Assembly (NCBI RefSeq): GCF_949987515.2
Contig: NC_082695.1
Location: forward strand, 85,583,604 to 85,647,603
DNA: 64,000 nt
Origin: Delphinus delphis
Lineage: Eukaryota; Chordata; Mammalia; Artiodactyla; Delphinidae
Reading direction: 5' to 3'
Made by a program: the position numbers and the translations under genes. Of the stretch, positions 45,664 to 57,390 are shown in pieces; position 1 is the first letter of the stretch, and each line of letters starts with the position of its first letter. The notes beneath the pieces were generated by a model. That model saw nothing but the letters and a program-made list of their open reading frames with translations. It was not told the DNA's origin and did no database searches.

Positions 45664-46323
45664 TGTTTATTCTTTATTTAGAATGATTTCGGACTTACGC
45701 AAAAATTTCAGGGATAGTATAAAGAATGTCCATGTACCCACTGCTCAGGGACCCCTTTCTCATTTTACCAATTGTCCCAGCAATGCCCAGTGGGTCCAGC
45801 CCAGGATCACAGGCTGTTTCCCTGGGATCCTACAGTCTGCACTAGTTTCCTTGACTTTTGGGACCTTGACAGTTTTGAAGATTATAGGCCAGTTATTTTT
45901 GTAGATCATCCCTCAGTTTGGATTCGTCTAATGTTTCCGTACAATTAGACCCAGGCCGTGCACCCTTGGCTGGAGGATTGCTGGAGTGATGTCTGTGTTC
46001 TCACTGCATCGTATCTGGGGGCCCAGGATGCGGGCTTGTGCCACTTCTGCTGGGTCACCCTCGCCGAACTCCTCCGCTGAAAAGGTGCTTTATGTCCCTG
46101 TTGTAACTACCAATTGCTTTTGGAGAGACACTTGGAGAGTGTGTAAAAGCCTTCTTCATCCGACTCGCATGCCCTGCTGTTGGCCCACTGATGCTTCTTA
46201 CCTGAATGAACCGTCCCTCTGTTAGCTGCCAAACGGTGACTTTCTAATTACATCTTCGTTACCACAGTTCTTAGTTGGCTTCTTATTATTAGGAAGAGAT
46301 TTTTCTTCTCCCTGTATTTATTT

Positions 46324-46610
46324 TTTTTTAATTAATTTATTTATTTTTGGCCGTGTTGGGTCTTCGTTTCTCTGCGAGGGCTTTCTCTAGTTGCGGCGAG
46401 CAGGGGCCACTCTTCATCACAGTGCGCGGGCCTCTCACTATCGCGGCCTCTTTTGTTGAGGGGCACAGGCTCCAGACGCGCAGGCTCAGCGGCCATGGCT
46501 CACGGGCCCAGCCGCTCCGCGGCATGTGGGATCCTCCCAGACCGGGGCACGAACCCGTGTCCCCTGCATTGGCAGGCAGACTCTCAACCACTGCGCCACC
46601 AGGGAAGCCC
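46324..46610 (-). mobile_element. CHR-type SINE, intermediate form
   Basis: Minus-strand head GGGCTTCCCTGGTGGCGCAG at the right edge, then the same compact middle as the short copies. It also retains the distal part seen in long copies ('GTTGCGGCGAGCAGGGGCCA', 'TTGGGTCTTCGTTTCTCTGC') before an A/T-rich tail. A perfect 15-bp target duplication, TCCCTGTATTTATTT, lies at 46309-46323 and 46611-46625. It is structurally between the short and long forms in this window. Confidence 0.93.
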
Positions 46611-47140
46611 TCCCTGTATTTATTTATTTATATCCTTATGGTCAACTATTTCATCCAATGGGATATAATCGATTTACTATCATTATTAATTTTGGCTCTC
46701 AGATTATCGTCATGTTGGTCAGCAGTGACACATTCAAGCTCACTTCTATGTCCTTTTCACATGTTCTTATCATTCTTTGGGCGAGTTCTTTCCTTCTGTT
46801 GCAAAAATTGATTCCAAACTCATCTTGTTCTTTTCCTAGCCTGGTCTAATGTCAGCCATTTCTCCACAGAGCCTTTGTTCTTTTAGTGGAAACTCATATT
46901 TAAAAACCAAGAACTATGTGGTAGGTATAATCATGTTTATAGCAGGAATGTTGCTCCTAGGCCCTCAAAACTGGAAAATGTATGTCTGTAATGTCTGTAA
47001 ATATGAAATGTATAAACATAAAATAAATATATAAAATAGATAAATGCATCATATCCACATTTATATCTCCTCCTATATATGTATGCATCCAGCCATTATC
47101 TGTGTATGTATTATCCATCATCTCTCTATCCAACTATCAT

Positions 47141-47206
47141 CTATCTATCTACCTATCTATCTACTTATCTACCTATCTATCTATCCATCCATCCATCTAT
47201 CCATCA
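47141..47206. repeat. (TATC)n / (CATC)n microsatellite
   Basis: Tetranucleotide repeats with point interruptions, lying inside the L1 fossil. Confidence 0.95.
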
Positions 47207-47345
47207 CCATGAGTGTACACTAATAACTCTAATTTGAATCCAACACCAAAGGATTTATTCTAGTTTTCTCCTTTTTCCATATCTGGGTCTTCTTTCTCCC
47301 TCAGTCCAAACACTGGTTCTTGTTACACTGGCTGAAATGATGATA

Positions 47346-49150
47346 TGCTGACATGTATTCATTCCCCCGCATGGAGCCGGACTCCCATCCCTGCCTGCTT
47401 CTCCCCACCCCAAACTGACGCCCTCCCAGGTGGCACACAGCGGCTAGCCACTGTCTTCACATACCTCCTGAGCCTGCCTGACAGACTTCTGTCTAAAAAT
47501 GAAGGGAGGGAGGGTGGAAGGAAGGGAGGGAGGAGAAGGAAAATAGAAAGGCAAGTAGGTAGGTATCCTCGGAAATTTTCATCTCAGCATATCACATTCC
47601 AAGCCAGTAATCAAGGCAGGTGGAAATCGCTTCTGTCCACCGCTGTGATTGCTGCCTGCCTTGGAAGAATCGCCCATCTTCAGACAGGTGCGGAAATGTT
47701 TCCATTCTGAATAGAAAGCCTCGCTGGTTTATTTGTGTGTCTGTGACTGGGAGTCCCCGTGTGTGTCTTGACAAATGGAAGCAGCAGGTGTTTAGACACG
47801 ACAGCATAACTCTTCACAGAACACACTTTTTAAACCCAGATTAAATATACAATCTGAAGGCTGACCTTTCCGAGTAATTAAAGATTTCTACTTTATGGTT
47901 TTTACAGACATGGTAGAGGCAAGAGGAAGCTTTTTAATGATTCAGGTGGGTAGTACGTAGAGTTTTTCTGCTGCGTGGGATTTAAAGGGACGAACGCCGG
48001 GAAGAATTCCAGGCCTGAGGCAGTGGTGGCTTTGGTGCCCGCGGACGCAGTGGACCCAGAGCTCCTGCTTCCAGGAAGGGGAGCGCTGAGAGGACACTTG
48101 GCCAGTCGCTGGGTTATGGAGTAAGAGGCAAATAAGGGGGACTCGTGCGAAAGAGGCCGGGCCGGGGCCTGGGCTGGCACTGGCTGTGTGCTGGGAGGGC
48201 TGGGCGGGTGACACGGAAAACCATGCCCAGTGAGCCCCCTCCCTGCAGGGACGCTGCAGCTGACACTTTCCCAGGTCCTCTGCCTGCTGTGTCTCCCCCT
48301 TTAACACCCCGCCTGGGCACAGCGGGCTGTATTCCTCCCACTTTACGGATTTGGAAATGCCTTGCGCTTGAGGAAGAGTCTGGCCGGGGCGGGAGGACAC
48401 GTGCAGAATGATGGCCCCAGAGCCACACGGCCGCGGCTGCAGCAAGCACGGGGCCCGCAGGGCGTCCTCTTCTTCGGGGCCTCCATTTCCACACGGGTAC
48501 AGCCAAATGGTTGGACGAGACCATCGCGAGGCCCGTCCAGCTCTGACTTTCCAGGGCTCTCCACGAAGCTGTGGATTAGATTACCGGTCAGAACCCAGTG
48601 CATCCCGTCAGGGGAAGGACTTGCTCAACGAAGAGAGATACAAGTTTCCTGCTAGGCGGAGGGCAGGTCGGGGAGGGGCCTCTGTGTCCTGGGATGGCAG
48701 GGGTCACCAACAGCCCCGGCGTGTCCCCTTGCTCCGACCCAGGCCACGCTCATCGTCCGAGGCGTGAGCTGAGTCGGGGCTCCGAGCCGAGGCCTCTGTG
48801 GCCCTTCTGCTGTGTTTCCTCCTGGCAGGGCCGTCCTGACCGTCACTGCCCAGGAAGGGGCAGGTCTGGGTCTGAGCCGATGCAGTGGCGTTCGGGCCGG
48901 TCCAGAGGTCTGGTCCCAGGCCCGTGGCTCTGGACCTCCCCCCTTGCCACGCTGGGGGCCGTTCTCCCCCCTTAGCGCGCCTACGTCTGTCCTCACATCA
49001 CCCAGCCACAGCTTTGTCTCAGGACCAGAGCTCAGTGTAAGGCGTCAGTCTGTTACCTCCACTTTTACATCTGACTGGAGAGTAGCAGGGAAATTAGTTA
49101 AAGAGCTAATCTCATTGCCTTGGAAACATAACAGACATCCTCACGCGGAA
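47346..49150. other. unique sequence with GC-rich part
   Basis: No gene. A GGAA/GGGA tract is at 47502-47541. The CpG-rich part is listed separately. 48290-48360 faintly resembles a reversed MIR. Overlapping frames show no domain. Confidence 0.4.
48380..48560. other. CpG-rich patch
   Basis: About 180 bp with at least a dozen CpG, including CCGCGG and TCGCGA. It is small for a CpG island and no associated exon is visible. Confidence 0.45.
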
Positions 49151-49160
49151 TGGAGCAGTG

Positions 49161-49510
49161 TTTTATTTTATTTTTTTTTAATTTTTGCTTTATTTTATTT
49201 ATTTAGTTTTGGCTGCGTTGGGTCTTCATTTCTGCACACAGGCTTTCTCTAGTTGCGGCGAGCAGGGGCTACTCTTCGTTGCGGTGCACGGGCTTCTCAT
49301 TGCGGTGGCTTCTCTTGTTGCGGAGCACGGGCTCCAGGTGAGCAGGCCTCAGCAGTTGTGTCTCACGGGCTCTAGAGCGCAGGCTCAGTAGCCGTGGCAC
49401 ACGTGCTCAGTTGCTCCGAGGCACAGGGGATCCTCCCAGACCAGGGCTCGAACCCGTGTTCCCCGCCTTGGCAGGTGGACTCCCAACCACTGCAGCACTG
49501 GGGAAGTCCC
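49161..49510 (-). mobile_element. CHR-type SINE, long form (older)
   Basis: Minus-strand head 'GGGACTTCCCCAGTGCTGCA' at the right edge and the full-length body ('TAGTTGCGGCGAGCAGGGGC', 'GGGCTTCTCATTGCGGTGGC' on the plus strand) ending in an A/T-rich tail. The target duplication TGGAGCAGTGTTTTAT (49151-49166) versus TGGAGTGGTGTTATAT (49511-49526) has three mismatches, so this copy is older than the short ones. Confidence 0.92.
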
Positions 49511-49526
49511 TGGAGTGGTGTTATAT

Positions 49527-50439
49527 GGAGGGACACAGGGAATGTGTGCCCCCCTTCTCTCTGGAGGCCCGAGGAGGCTCTTCCAGTGCAAGATTCAGGA
49601 TGCTCTAAACCCCGCCCAGGCCTCCACAGCTGGAACTCCCAGGGCGCCCCAGGACTCGGGAACCACGTGATACTAGAATTCCTCCTGCTAGCCTTTTCCT
49701 CTTCTTCCGGGGTCTCTGTTCATGAAAGGGGATGCCACGTTCAAGGACCTCAGACACCAGGGCTGGAGGGCGAGGTGCACGACAGACACCCCACATCTCA
49801 TGCCAAATCCTGAAATTGCGGGTATTGACCATGACAAGGGCCACCTTGGGGAAGGAAGCCACACACTGTCTGGAGGGAACAAACACCGCCTTTGTAAGCA
49901 CTTCACGAAGTGTCCCCAAGTCTCATAAATCCAGGGGGTTCAGCCTGTGATCTTCATTTTCCATTTCAACATGCCCCTATTTGAAGGTGGAGCTCATCAA
50001 CTCACCTTTAACCAGCTACCTTTTTTAATAGGCCCGTCCCTTTGATCTGAGGGTGAACATATGTTTTATTTTGACATTGCCCCCAAATCTTGTTTCCAGA
50101 ACGATCCTGTAGGCACATCAGATTTGCTCTCTAACAGGAAAATACAGCTTGTAAATGAGGCAAAGAAGAGTGAGATCATTTAGGACACACTTGATCCACG
50201 TATAAACTGAAAGAGAAATGCTGAATCAAATGCCAGGTTGTCACAGTTTTCTTCTGAAATTCAAATCAAGTTTTCTCAAAGAGAGATGGCCAAGACTCGG
50301 GCTCCCATCCCAGGCTCACAGCCTGTTTACACAGCATCTCAAAATCCATTCTACCATCTGAGGAAGTTTTCCCGACAGAAGGGATCACTCCCATGTCTCT
50401 CCTGCCTGGATGCCTTGATCCCATTGCTGTCATGACCCT
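49527..50439. other. unique sequence
   Basis: Nothing recognised. Confidence 0.4.
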
Positions 50440-50865
50440 ATTTGGTAGCACATTATTTTAAACATCCATTACTATTAACATTAACGAATGGTTAATTACA
50501 GCAGAATTCCTGTTGAAGTGCATAGGAGAGCCATATGAATGCCAGATGAGTACATTAATGATCGGTGTTATTCACAGTGAATACGAAATGATTTCATAAT
50601 GACCGGGGAGGTAATATATAATAAGAAAGGATTGCTCCCACTTTTATGCACTCATCACAGATTTAGAACTCATTCTTGGCCTCCATTCAGAAACCATGAG
50701 TTACCTGAGAGCTTTTCCCTGAAGATTCCTGGGGACCTGGGTGTCCTCAGTCAAAATCTAAACACGGTCATTCACCACTGAGTTAAACTTTGGGGATAAA
50801 TGTCACTTTATTTCTCCCTATCAAGGGCCCTAGAAACGCTACATCATAGTCTTAAGTAAATTCAA
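50440..50865. other. AT-rich repeat-free block, candidate conserved noncoding element
   Basis: Contains many TAAT/ATTA cores (GAATGGTTAATTACAGC at about 50485, GTACATTAATGATCGG at about 50549) in unique text without frames or repeats. Regulatory role is inference only. Confidence 0.35.
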
Positions 50866-51240
50866 TTCATTCATTTATTCATCCAATTAGCCTGTAAACA
50901 TCTGTTGAATACATGTGATGCCCTTGGCATTGTGCAAGGTCCAAGGGCTCCAAAGAGAATAAGAGAGAATTCTTGTTGTTGACGAGAGCCAAGTGGGAGA
51001 ATAATAGAAATCTAATTACAAGGACGTGTTTCATGTGCTGTCATAAAGAGGAAAATCAGAGGGTCGAGGGAGGTAAAAAGGAGCGATCCCATTTCCAGGG
51101 CTTTTGTGGGAAAGCACCACAGGCTAAGAGACATTGAACTGGGCTTTAGTGAGACCGTGTGGCACTGGTAAGTTGATAACAGGCTGGAAGAATCGTCATT
51201 TCTAATAGAAATCTCAGCAGAAGCACAGAGGTGTGAAATC
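50866..51240 (-). repeat. L2 LINE 3' region
   Basis: 'TTCATTCATTTATTCATCCA' followed by 'AACATCTGTTGAATACATGT', 'GGCATTGTGCAAGGTCCAAG' and a purine-rich run is the reverse complement of the L2 3' end and UTR. Confidence 0.65.
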
Positions 51241-51389
51241 ATGCATTGTATTTGGAAGATGAAATGCAGAAGACATGAGATAAGACAGTTGGAAGCAGAG
51301 CCATAAATACAGAATGAAGCCAGAAGTATTTGTCAAACTCTCAGAGTGTTTGGGATTCCTTTTTTCTCAAATTTTGTGTAAAACATCAA
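51241..51389. other. unique spacer
   Basis: Nothing recognised. Confidence 0.4.
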
Positions 51390-52200
51390 TTTACACATCC
51401 AAGAAACTCAGCAAGCCTCAAGCAGGGTAAAATGAAAGAAAACGACACAGAGCCGCGTCAAAGCCAAGCTTCTCGAACATAAAGGTGAAGGTGAAATGCT
51501 GAAAGCAGCAGAGGAGACGCGGTCTTACACGTGGGAGAACAAGGGTCCATGGGGCGGCTGACTGTTCATCAGAAACATCGAGGCTGGAACACGACAGAAT
51601 AACTTCTGTGAAGTGCTAGAAGGAAAAAACTGTTAACCAGAATTCTATAGCTAGCCAAACTATCCCTCGGATGAAGATGAAGTAAAGATAATGGAGAACT
51701 GAGAGAATTTGTTGCCAGCGTATCTATGCTACAAGGGAGGTTGTTCTCCAGCCTGAAGGAGGTGACACCAGAGGAAAACTAGATTTTCAGGAAGAAAGGA
51801 AGAGCGACAGAAATGGTGAATGTTATATACTCATACATGCACACATACATAAAACACAAATGTGGACACAGATATACATATATTTCTTTTATTAATTTCT
51901 ATAAGGTATATGACAGTTAAAGAAAAAATTATCGCATTGTATTGAGGGATTCATAACACATACAGATGGATATTTGCGGCAACAGTAGCACAAAGGATTG
52001 GATGCTATAAGTTTCCAGTATTTTATGTGTAGCAGCACGAGATTACCTGCAATTGGGTACGTTCAAGGTGCTAATGCAATCCCTAGAGCAACCCCTAAAA
52101 AAATATGCAAGTGGTATAGCTAAAAAGCCTAGAGAAGAATCAAAATGCAAGGCTAAAAATATCTGATGAACCCAACACAAGACAGAAATGAACAGAGGGA
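51390..52200 (+). mobile_element. old L1M 5'/internal fragment
   Basis: 'ACATCCAAGAAACTCAGCAA', 'GCTGAAAGCAGCAGAGGAGA', 'GAATTCTATAGCTAGCCAAA', 'TGAGAGAATTTGTTGCCAGC' and 'TCCCTAGAGCAACCCC' follow a well-known old L1 segment in one direction. It is heavily mutated and non-coding. Confidence 0.8.
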
Positions 52201-52649
52201 CCAAAAGAGCTAACCCTCCAGGGTGGGAACAGGGCAATACCTTCAGCAGAGACAAGGAGGAACAGGTGCCTGAGAAGCAGGAAGAAGTTGAGTTGGTTCA
52301 TGCCAGCTCCACATAGGGCGTAGGCATCTAGGAGGCAAGCGGAGAGGGTGCTGGCGTTTGGGAGAGAGGTCAGAGCCGATGTGAAGTTATTATCATCTAG
52401 AAATAGTAATTCAAGCCAAAGGAGTGAGTGTACTGACTCAGCGAAAGAATGCAGACTCAGAACAAAAGACCAGACAAGCACCCTTTATTTCACCGTAAAA
52501 ACGCTGATACTTAAGGAGCGGGTGGAGGAGGAGAACCCAGACTAGGAGATTAAAGCAGCATATTCAGAAAGACAGCAGAACGGTCATCGTGTTCCAAGTG
52601 TCTTCTGAAGCTCAGGTCTGCCATCTTCCAAGAGATCTCATATCACGTC
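52201..52649. other. unique sequence
   Basis: Nothing recognised. It may include the decayed continuation of the L1. Confidence 0.4.
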
Positions 52650-52662
52650 TTGTGCTATTTTT

Positions 52663-53002
52663 AATAGGATTTAAAAATTTTTATTTATTTAATTAATTTA
52701 TTTTTGGCTACATTGGGTCTTCATTCTGCATGCGGGCTTTCTCTAGTTGCAGCGAGCGGGGGCTACTCTTCGTTGCGGTGTGCGGGCTTCTCATTGCGGT
52801 GGCTTCTCTTGTTGCGGAGCACGGGCTCTAGGCGCACGGGCTTCCGTAGTTGTGGCTCGCGGGCTCTAGAGCGCAGGCTCAGTAGTTGTGGTGCACAGGC
52901 TTAGTTGCTCCGCGGCATGTGGGATCTCCCTGGACCAGGGCTCGAACCCGTGTCCCTGCATTGGCAGGCGGATTCTTAACCACTGCGCCACCAGGGAAGC
53001 CC
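52663..53002 (-). mobile_element. CHR-type SINE, long form
   Basis: Minus-strand head GGGCTTCCCTGGTGGCGCAG at the right edge and a full-length body with the extra middle block ('GTTGTGGCTCGCGGGCTCTA' on the plus strand) that the short forms lack. The A/T-rich tail lies at 52663-52706. A perfect 13-bp target duplication, TTGTGCTATTTTT, lies at 52650-52662 and 53003-53015. Confidence 0.94.
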
Positions 53003-53015
53003 TTGTGCTATTTTT

Positions 53016-56000
53016 GAAATCGAATTTGGGAAGACTGGAAAGTAGTCCCACAAAATGGTACCCATGTTTATCCCTGGGCGTGGGATCACCAGGGAATTTC
53101 AGTTTTCTTGTGTCTTACTGCTTGTTGTACAAATATTCTACCATTTACATGTGCTACCTCGGCAAATAGAAGAAAAGCAATGACATGGTTTTTGAGGGTG
53201 GAGTGTTGGGTGGGCCCAGAGGACAGAGTCTGGCGGGTGAGACATGATGGTGGAGGGGAGAGATGGGCCAGGTGACCGGTGGGCCGTGACAGACATCTGA
53301 GGGACCAAGGTCAGAGCTGCAGGTCCACCATTACTGAATCCTCTACATGCGTAGGGAGTTGGAGCTTCTTAAGTCACATTTGGTTTTCCATAAACGTTAT
53401 ACCTGCTCACGACCATGGGGCAGAGCTGAACGGCCCAGCACGTGGACGGGGGGTGATGATGTCTGGCTGGGTGTGACAGTGAGGGTCCAGAGAAGATGCT
53501 TCCTCCTGAAGTTCCCGTCTCCAGGATACGGTGGGCCCAAGACGTTCTGGAGGTTGGACTCCTTCAAAGATCATGAGCTCCAGGAACCGTGTGTTCTCCG
53601 CAAAGACTTGTCATCCTGTTTAAACTTAAAAGAGGTAGAAGCCGCAAATACGCGTCAGTGTTTAAATGTGATCAGGAGGATATTAAAAAATTTACTATGT
53701 TGTTTCTGTTAAAAACAGCTTAGCCCACGACAGGAAGGGGAGACCTGGGGGTTTGGTCCAGGTAGCCAGTGGGCAGGAGTGTCAGGATCTTGGAAGACAC
53801 AGCTGTCTTGTGGGTCTCCAGAAACCAGTGGGAACAGCCCAGACCGAGATGGAAGGAGGAACTTCTCGTTGAGGTGGGGACGGCACACACCTCCGTGCTC
53901 GAGTTAAAATGCAATAGAAGACGGAGGAAACTTGGAGAGACTGTAAACACCAGGAAACATCTGCGTGGGCTGTTCTATAGCCTTTGGAGGAAATGAAGGA
54001 GATGCTCCCTGAGTATCCCCTGGCCTCCTATCAACCAGCCTCAGCACTGGGGACTCGAACTGCCGAGCGGGCGGGGACAGGATTTACAGGTCCCACGGTG
54101 GAGGGGGAGGAGGTGTGCAGGATACAGCCTCCATTCTGGGCCTTTCCCATTGAGGATGTTGACCCTCACCAGGTGGACCTCAATATAAGGGGGGAGTAAA
54201 GGTAAAATCATCTAAAATGTGGCCCTAACCATCGGGTCCCCTCGGACGGCGCAGCAGTTGGACTCTTTGGGGCCGTCGCTGTTTGTTAATACAGGACCTC
54301 CTCTACAGGCTGAGGCTTGCAGACTGTTTTTAATGGCTGTGCCTCTTTTTTGAAAAACATTCCTGCAGCATTCCCTGGAGTGAGACTCGGGACAATATTA
54401 AATCCAATGAATCATGCAGCCGTCAGGAGGGCAGGGCCCACACTGCAGAGCAGCACTGAGGATGGCTCGGCCCGGCATCCCTGGTGGCCGCGGCGACCAG
54501 GCCCCGAGTCTGGCTCTCATTCGACAAAGAGGCCGCTTAGCGCAGGTGGCCGCCAGCGCCAAGTCCCCCTTCCCTCCTTATCTCATTTTTGGGCGTCGTG
54601 GAATTCTTCTTGATCGTTCAGTCTCCATCTGGACAGTTCCACCAGTTCGTTACACAAGATGTTTGGACAACCTATTGCTTCACAGTGGGCACTTGGTTTC
54701 TAGATTTGCAAATAACCCTGCATGACCGGACCTTGTTCCCATGTCAGACTCAAGCAAATATGGAGAGATTTGAGCAGCTGGGGAAGGGTCCCCAGGCCTG
54801 GGTGGATTTGCTAGGCTGTGCTGTGCTGGCCTGGGCATGAACAGACGCTGCCCCCCATCTTCTGGGGGTTCTGCTCCGCTCATGTGAGGGCCCGGAAAGT
54901 CACGGTCCCAAAAGTGGGCCTTGAAGACCGGGCAGGCCAAGGGGCCTGGCGTTCTACATCCTTTCCGGGGGACTCTGACTGCGTTCACCTCCCTTGGAGT
55001 GGTGCTCTGCTCATAGGACTTATTATGATTGTGCTCCTGGGGTTTACTTAGTACCTTGGCCCTACTGATGGGTGCCAGGGCGTGTGGGCAGGCACGGAAG
55101 CACGAAGGTCTTGCTGCTCCGAGGCTGGCCCACAGGCCTGGCAGCCGGGGGCACTGCCTGGGACCTGTGGGACCTGCACCATCTCTGGCCCCTTCCCCAT
55201 CTGTGAATCAGAATCTGCATTTTACTGGGTGACTCCTACGTCCACTTGAGGTCGAGGAGGGACGCTTTCAGTGACTTGTCTGAGGTTAGGTGGGGTGTTG
55301 AACACCCCTGTACCTGACTCACGGCCTGTGGCTGCAGGAGGGGGCTGCCTTGCTCCCCAGGCGCACGGGCTTCCTGCAGCGAGCACACAAGCCACACATT
55401 CCTCCAACGCCCTGTTGTCCAAGCGCTCTTCCAGCCGCGAGTCATTTGTGTGTGAGTTCTCTCAACGATGAGTCATCACTTATAACCCCTTCCTGAAGTG
55501 TCTCAGAGTCCGATGATGCCACACGTGGTGCTGACAGGGCTGATTCGCCAGTGATGTGGAGAGGAACCCCACTCATCCCGTCGTGAGCAGCACATGAGCG
55601 GGCTTCCCGGGGCGCTGTGTTGACAGAGACACGTCTCCCTCCTCCAAAGGGCCCGACGGGCTGGGCAGGCGCCCAGGTGACTAGAAGCCACGTGGGAGGG
55701 CATGGACGGGACCCTGAAGCCTGGGTCCTCGGCTCCCAGGCGCTTCCCTGATGTCGGGAACCCAGGTACCCGGGATGCACCTGCAACTCCGGGAACAAAG
55801 GCGCCACCTCCCCGTGTGTAAGGAGGAGGGCCCCGCGGTGACACACAAGATGAAAAATGGCTCCAAGAATTTAATTCAAAAAATGGTAACGAGTGCCTTG
55901 CCACCAGCGGGCGGTGGCCTCTGAGGTTGCGGACGACCATCTCCTGGCTTCTGCTCGCCGTGCAGGACCCTGGAGTCCGGACAAGACTCTAGGAGATGAA

Positions 56001-56480
56001 AGACTGAACCGAGCTGTTCCATCAGTGACAAGAATGTTCTCTGTGTGTGTGTGTGTTTAATTAGAAGCTCTGTTGTCATCTTTTTCTCTGAGACACACAA
56101 GTGTGGGCAGTGGACTCGGAGCCACACCTTCCATCACCCCCTGACCCCCCACTTTGGACCAGGGAGCCCCCCACCTGCACACACGTCCTTGGGCCCATCT
56201 CCCCTCCGGCCGAGGGCTGCGCTGGGGTATCTGAACGCCCGGCTCACCCGCTCGGACTCTTCCGTACGCGGCCACCATGCCAATCACCCACCTGGACCAG
56301 CCAGCCAGGCGGCCAGAGGGGGCGAGTCAAGGACTTTGCGGCCGCCTTAACTTTGAGTCTCCTTGCTTCCGCCAGGAGGTGTCACAACCTCAGACGTCGC
56401 TCTTGTTGGTGTTAATTATTTCCTCTTCGTTTCCAGCTGGCTCGGGCTTCAGCACCTCCGGTCGCCCCATTTGATCTCCG
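53016..56480. other. unique sequence, about 3.5 kb
   Basis: No gene or clear repeat. Several overlapping frames of 100-145 codons lack domains. 56056-56180 carries a short TG run and pyrimidine-rich text. Confidence 0.4.
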
Positions 56481-56730
56481 CACCCGGGAACAAGGTAATT
56501 AAGGCTGCGACGATTTCAGAAAACTGCGCTGCCTCTCGACTAGCTGCCCGTCTCCAGACAGCGCTCCATCCTAAATCATTTGATAGTGTAAGAGGCTCGA
56601 TGCGGCTCTCCGCTTGACTGAGGGTGAGTTCATTAGGTCACAAATCAGTAATTGATTCTCAGTGTGTCTCTGCTGCTTTTATTACAGTAATGAGGACTCT
56701 CTCTTTTTTCATCTCCTCTAATACGTTACC
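56481..56730. other. repeat-free block, candidate conserved noncoding element
   Basis: Complex text with AAGGTAATTAAGGCTGCG and ATCAGTAATTGATTCTC, no frames and no repeat. This is a composition-based guess. Confidence 0.3.
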
Positions 56731-57390
56731 CAAACCATCAGCTTCTCAGTTTGGTGTCAGGATGACTTTGACAGGTTGTTAGCAACTATATGATGTACAG
56801 AACATCATAGCAATGTCTCAAACTGTGCTGCTGTGTACCGCACGGGGCCTCAGGTGCCGCCGAAATAAGTGAAAGCACTTGCCAGGAAAAAAGTTACAGC
56901 CACGATTGAAAATATGACTACAGGCTCGATGTCCTAATGAAGAAGTTTTGTGCACCAGCGGACGCGTTTCCACTCACAGGGCGTATTTCGCAGGGCTGGT
57001 GGCCCCTGCCATTCTCCTCCAGAGTACTGCTGGGTAGGAAAGGGGACGCGTGAAACTCAAGAGCAAAGCAGACGTTCTTATGGCAAAAGTCACAGGCTCT
57101 GCCCTCCCTCCGTGGAGCTCTTTTTAAGGAGTGAGCAACACTTTGCTGATTTCTATACAATCTGATTTTCCCCTTACGTTCTTTTTCTTAGGGAAGGGAA
57201 ATCCACAATAGGAAGTTCCGTGGGAGAGAAATATGGTGTTATTTGTTGTAATTCAACTGCATTCCTAGATGACTTCAAACGTAGAGAGTTAGACAAAAGG
57301 GGGAAAAAGGCATTTTCTTTTCCTTTTTTTTTTTTTTGGTGGATATGATCAAAATATTCGAATAAAATGCAATGTTTATTTTTATTCCAC
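56731..57390. other. unique sequence
   Basis: Nothing recognised apart from a short T-run at about 57327-57338. Confidence 0.4.

Larger units (their letters stand above)
45674..47345 (-). mobile_element. old L1 (L1ME-type 3' region), split by a SINE
   Basis: Starting with 'TTTCGGACTTACGCAAAAAT' and continuing through 'GATTATAGGCCAGTTATTTT', 'TGCCAAACGGTGACTTTCTA', 'GATATAATCGATTTACTATC', 'GTCAGCCATTTCTCCACAGA' and 'CACTAATAACTCTAATTTGA', the text follows the reverse complement of an L1ME-like 3' UTR over about 1.37 kb, excluding the 46324-46610 SINE. The internal TATC repeat at 47141-47206 belongs to this family's own structure. No coding sequence survives. Confidence 0.85.

Noticed and set aside
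45326..45904. 192-codon plus-strand frame
   Set aside because: Most of it is the translated antisense of a CHR SINE, a known source of spurious frames.
54240..54330. SINE head-like phrase (GGACGGCGCAGCAGTTGGAC)
   Set aside because: It lacks a B box, body and tail, so it is a chance resemblance.
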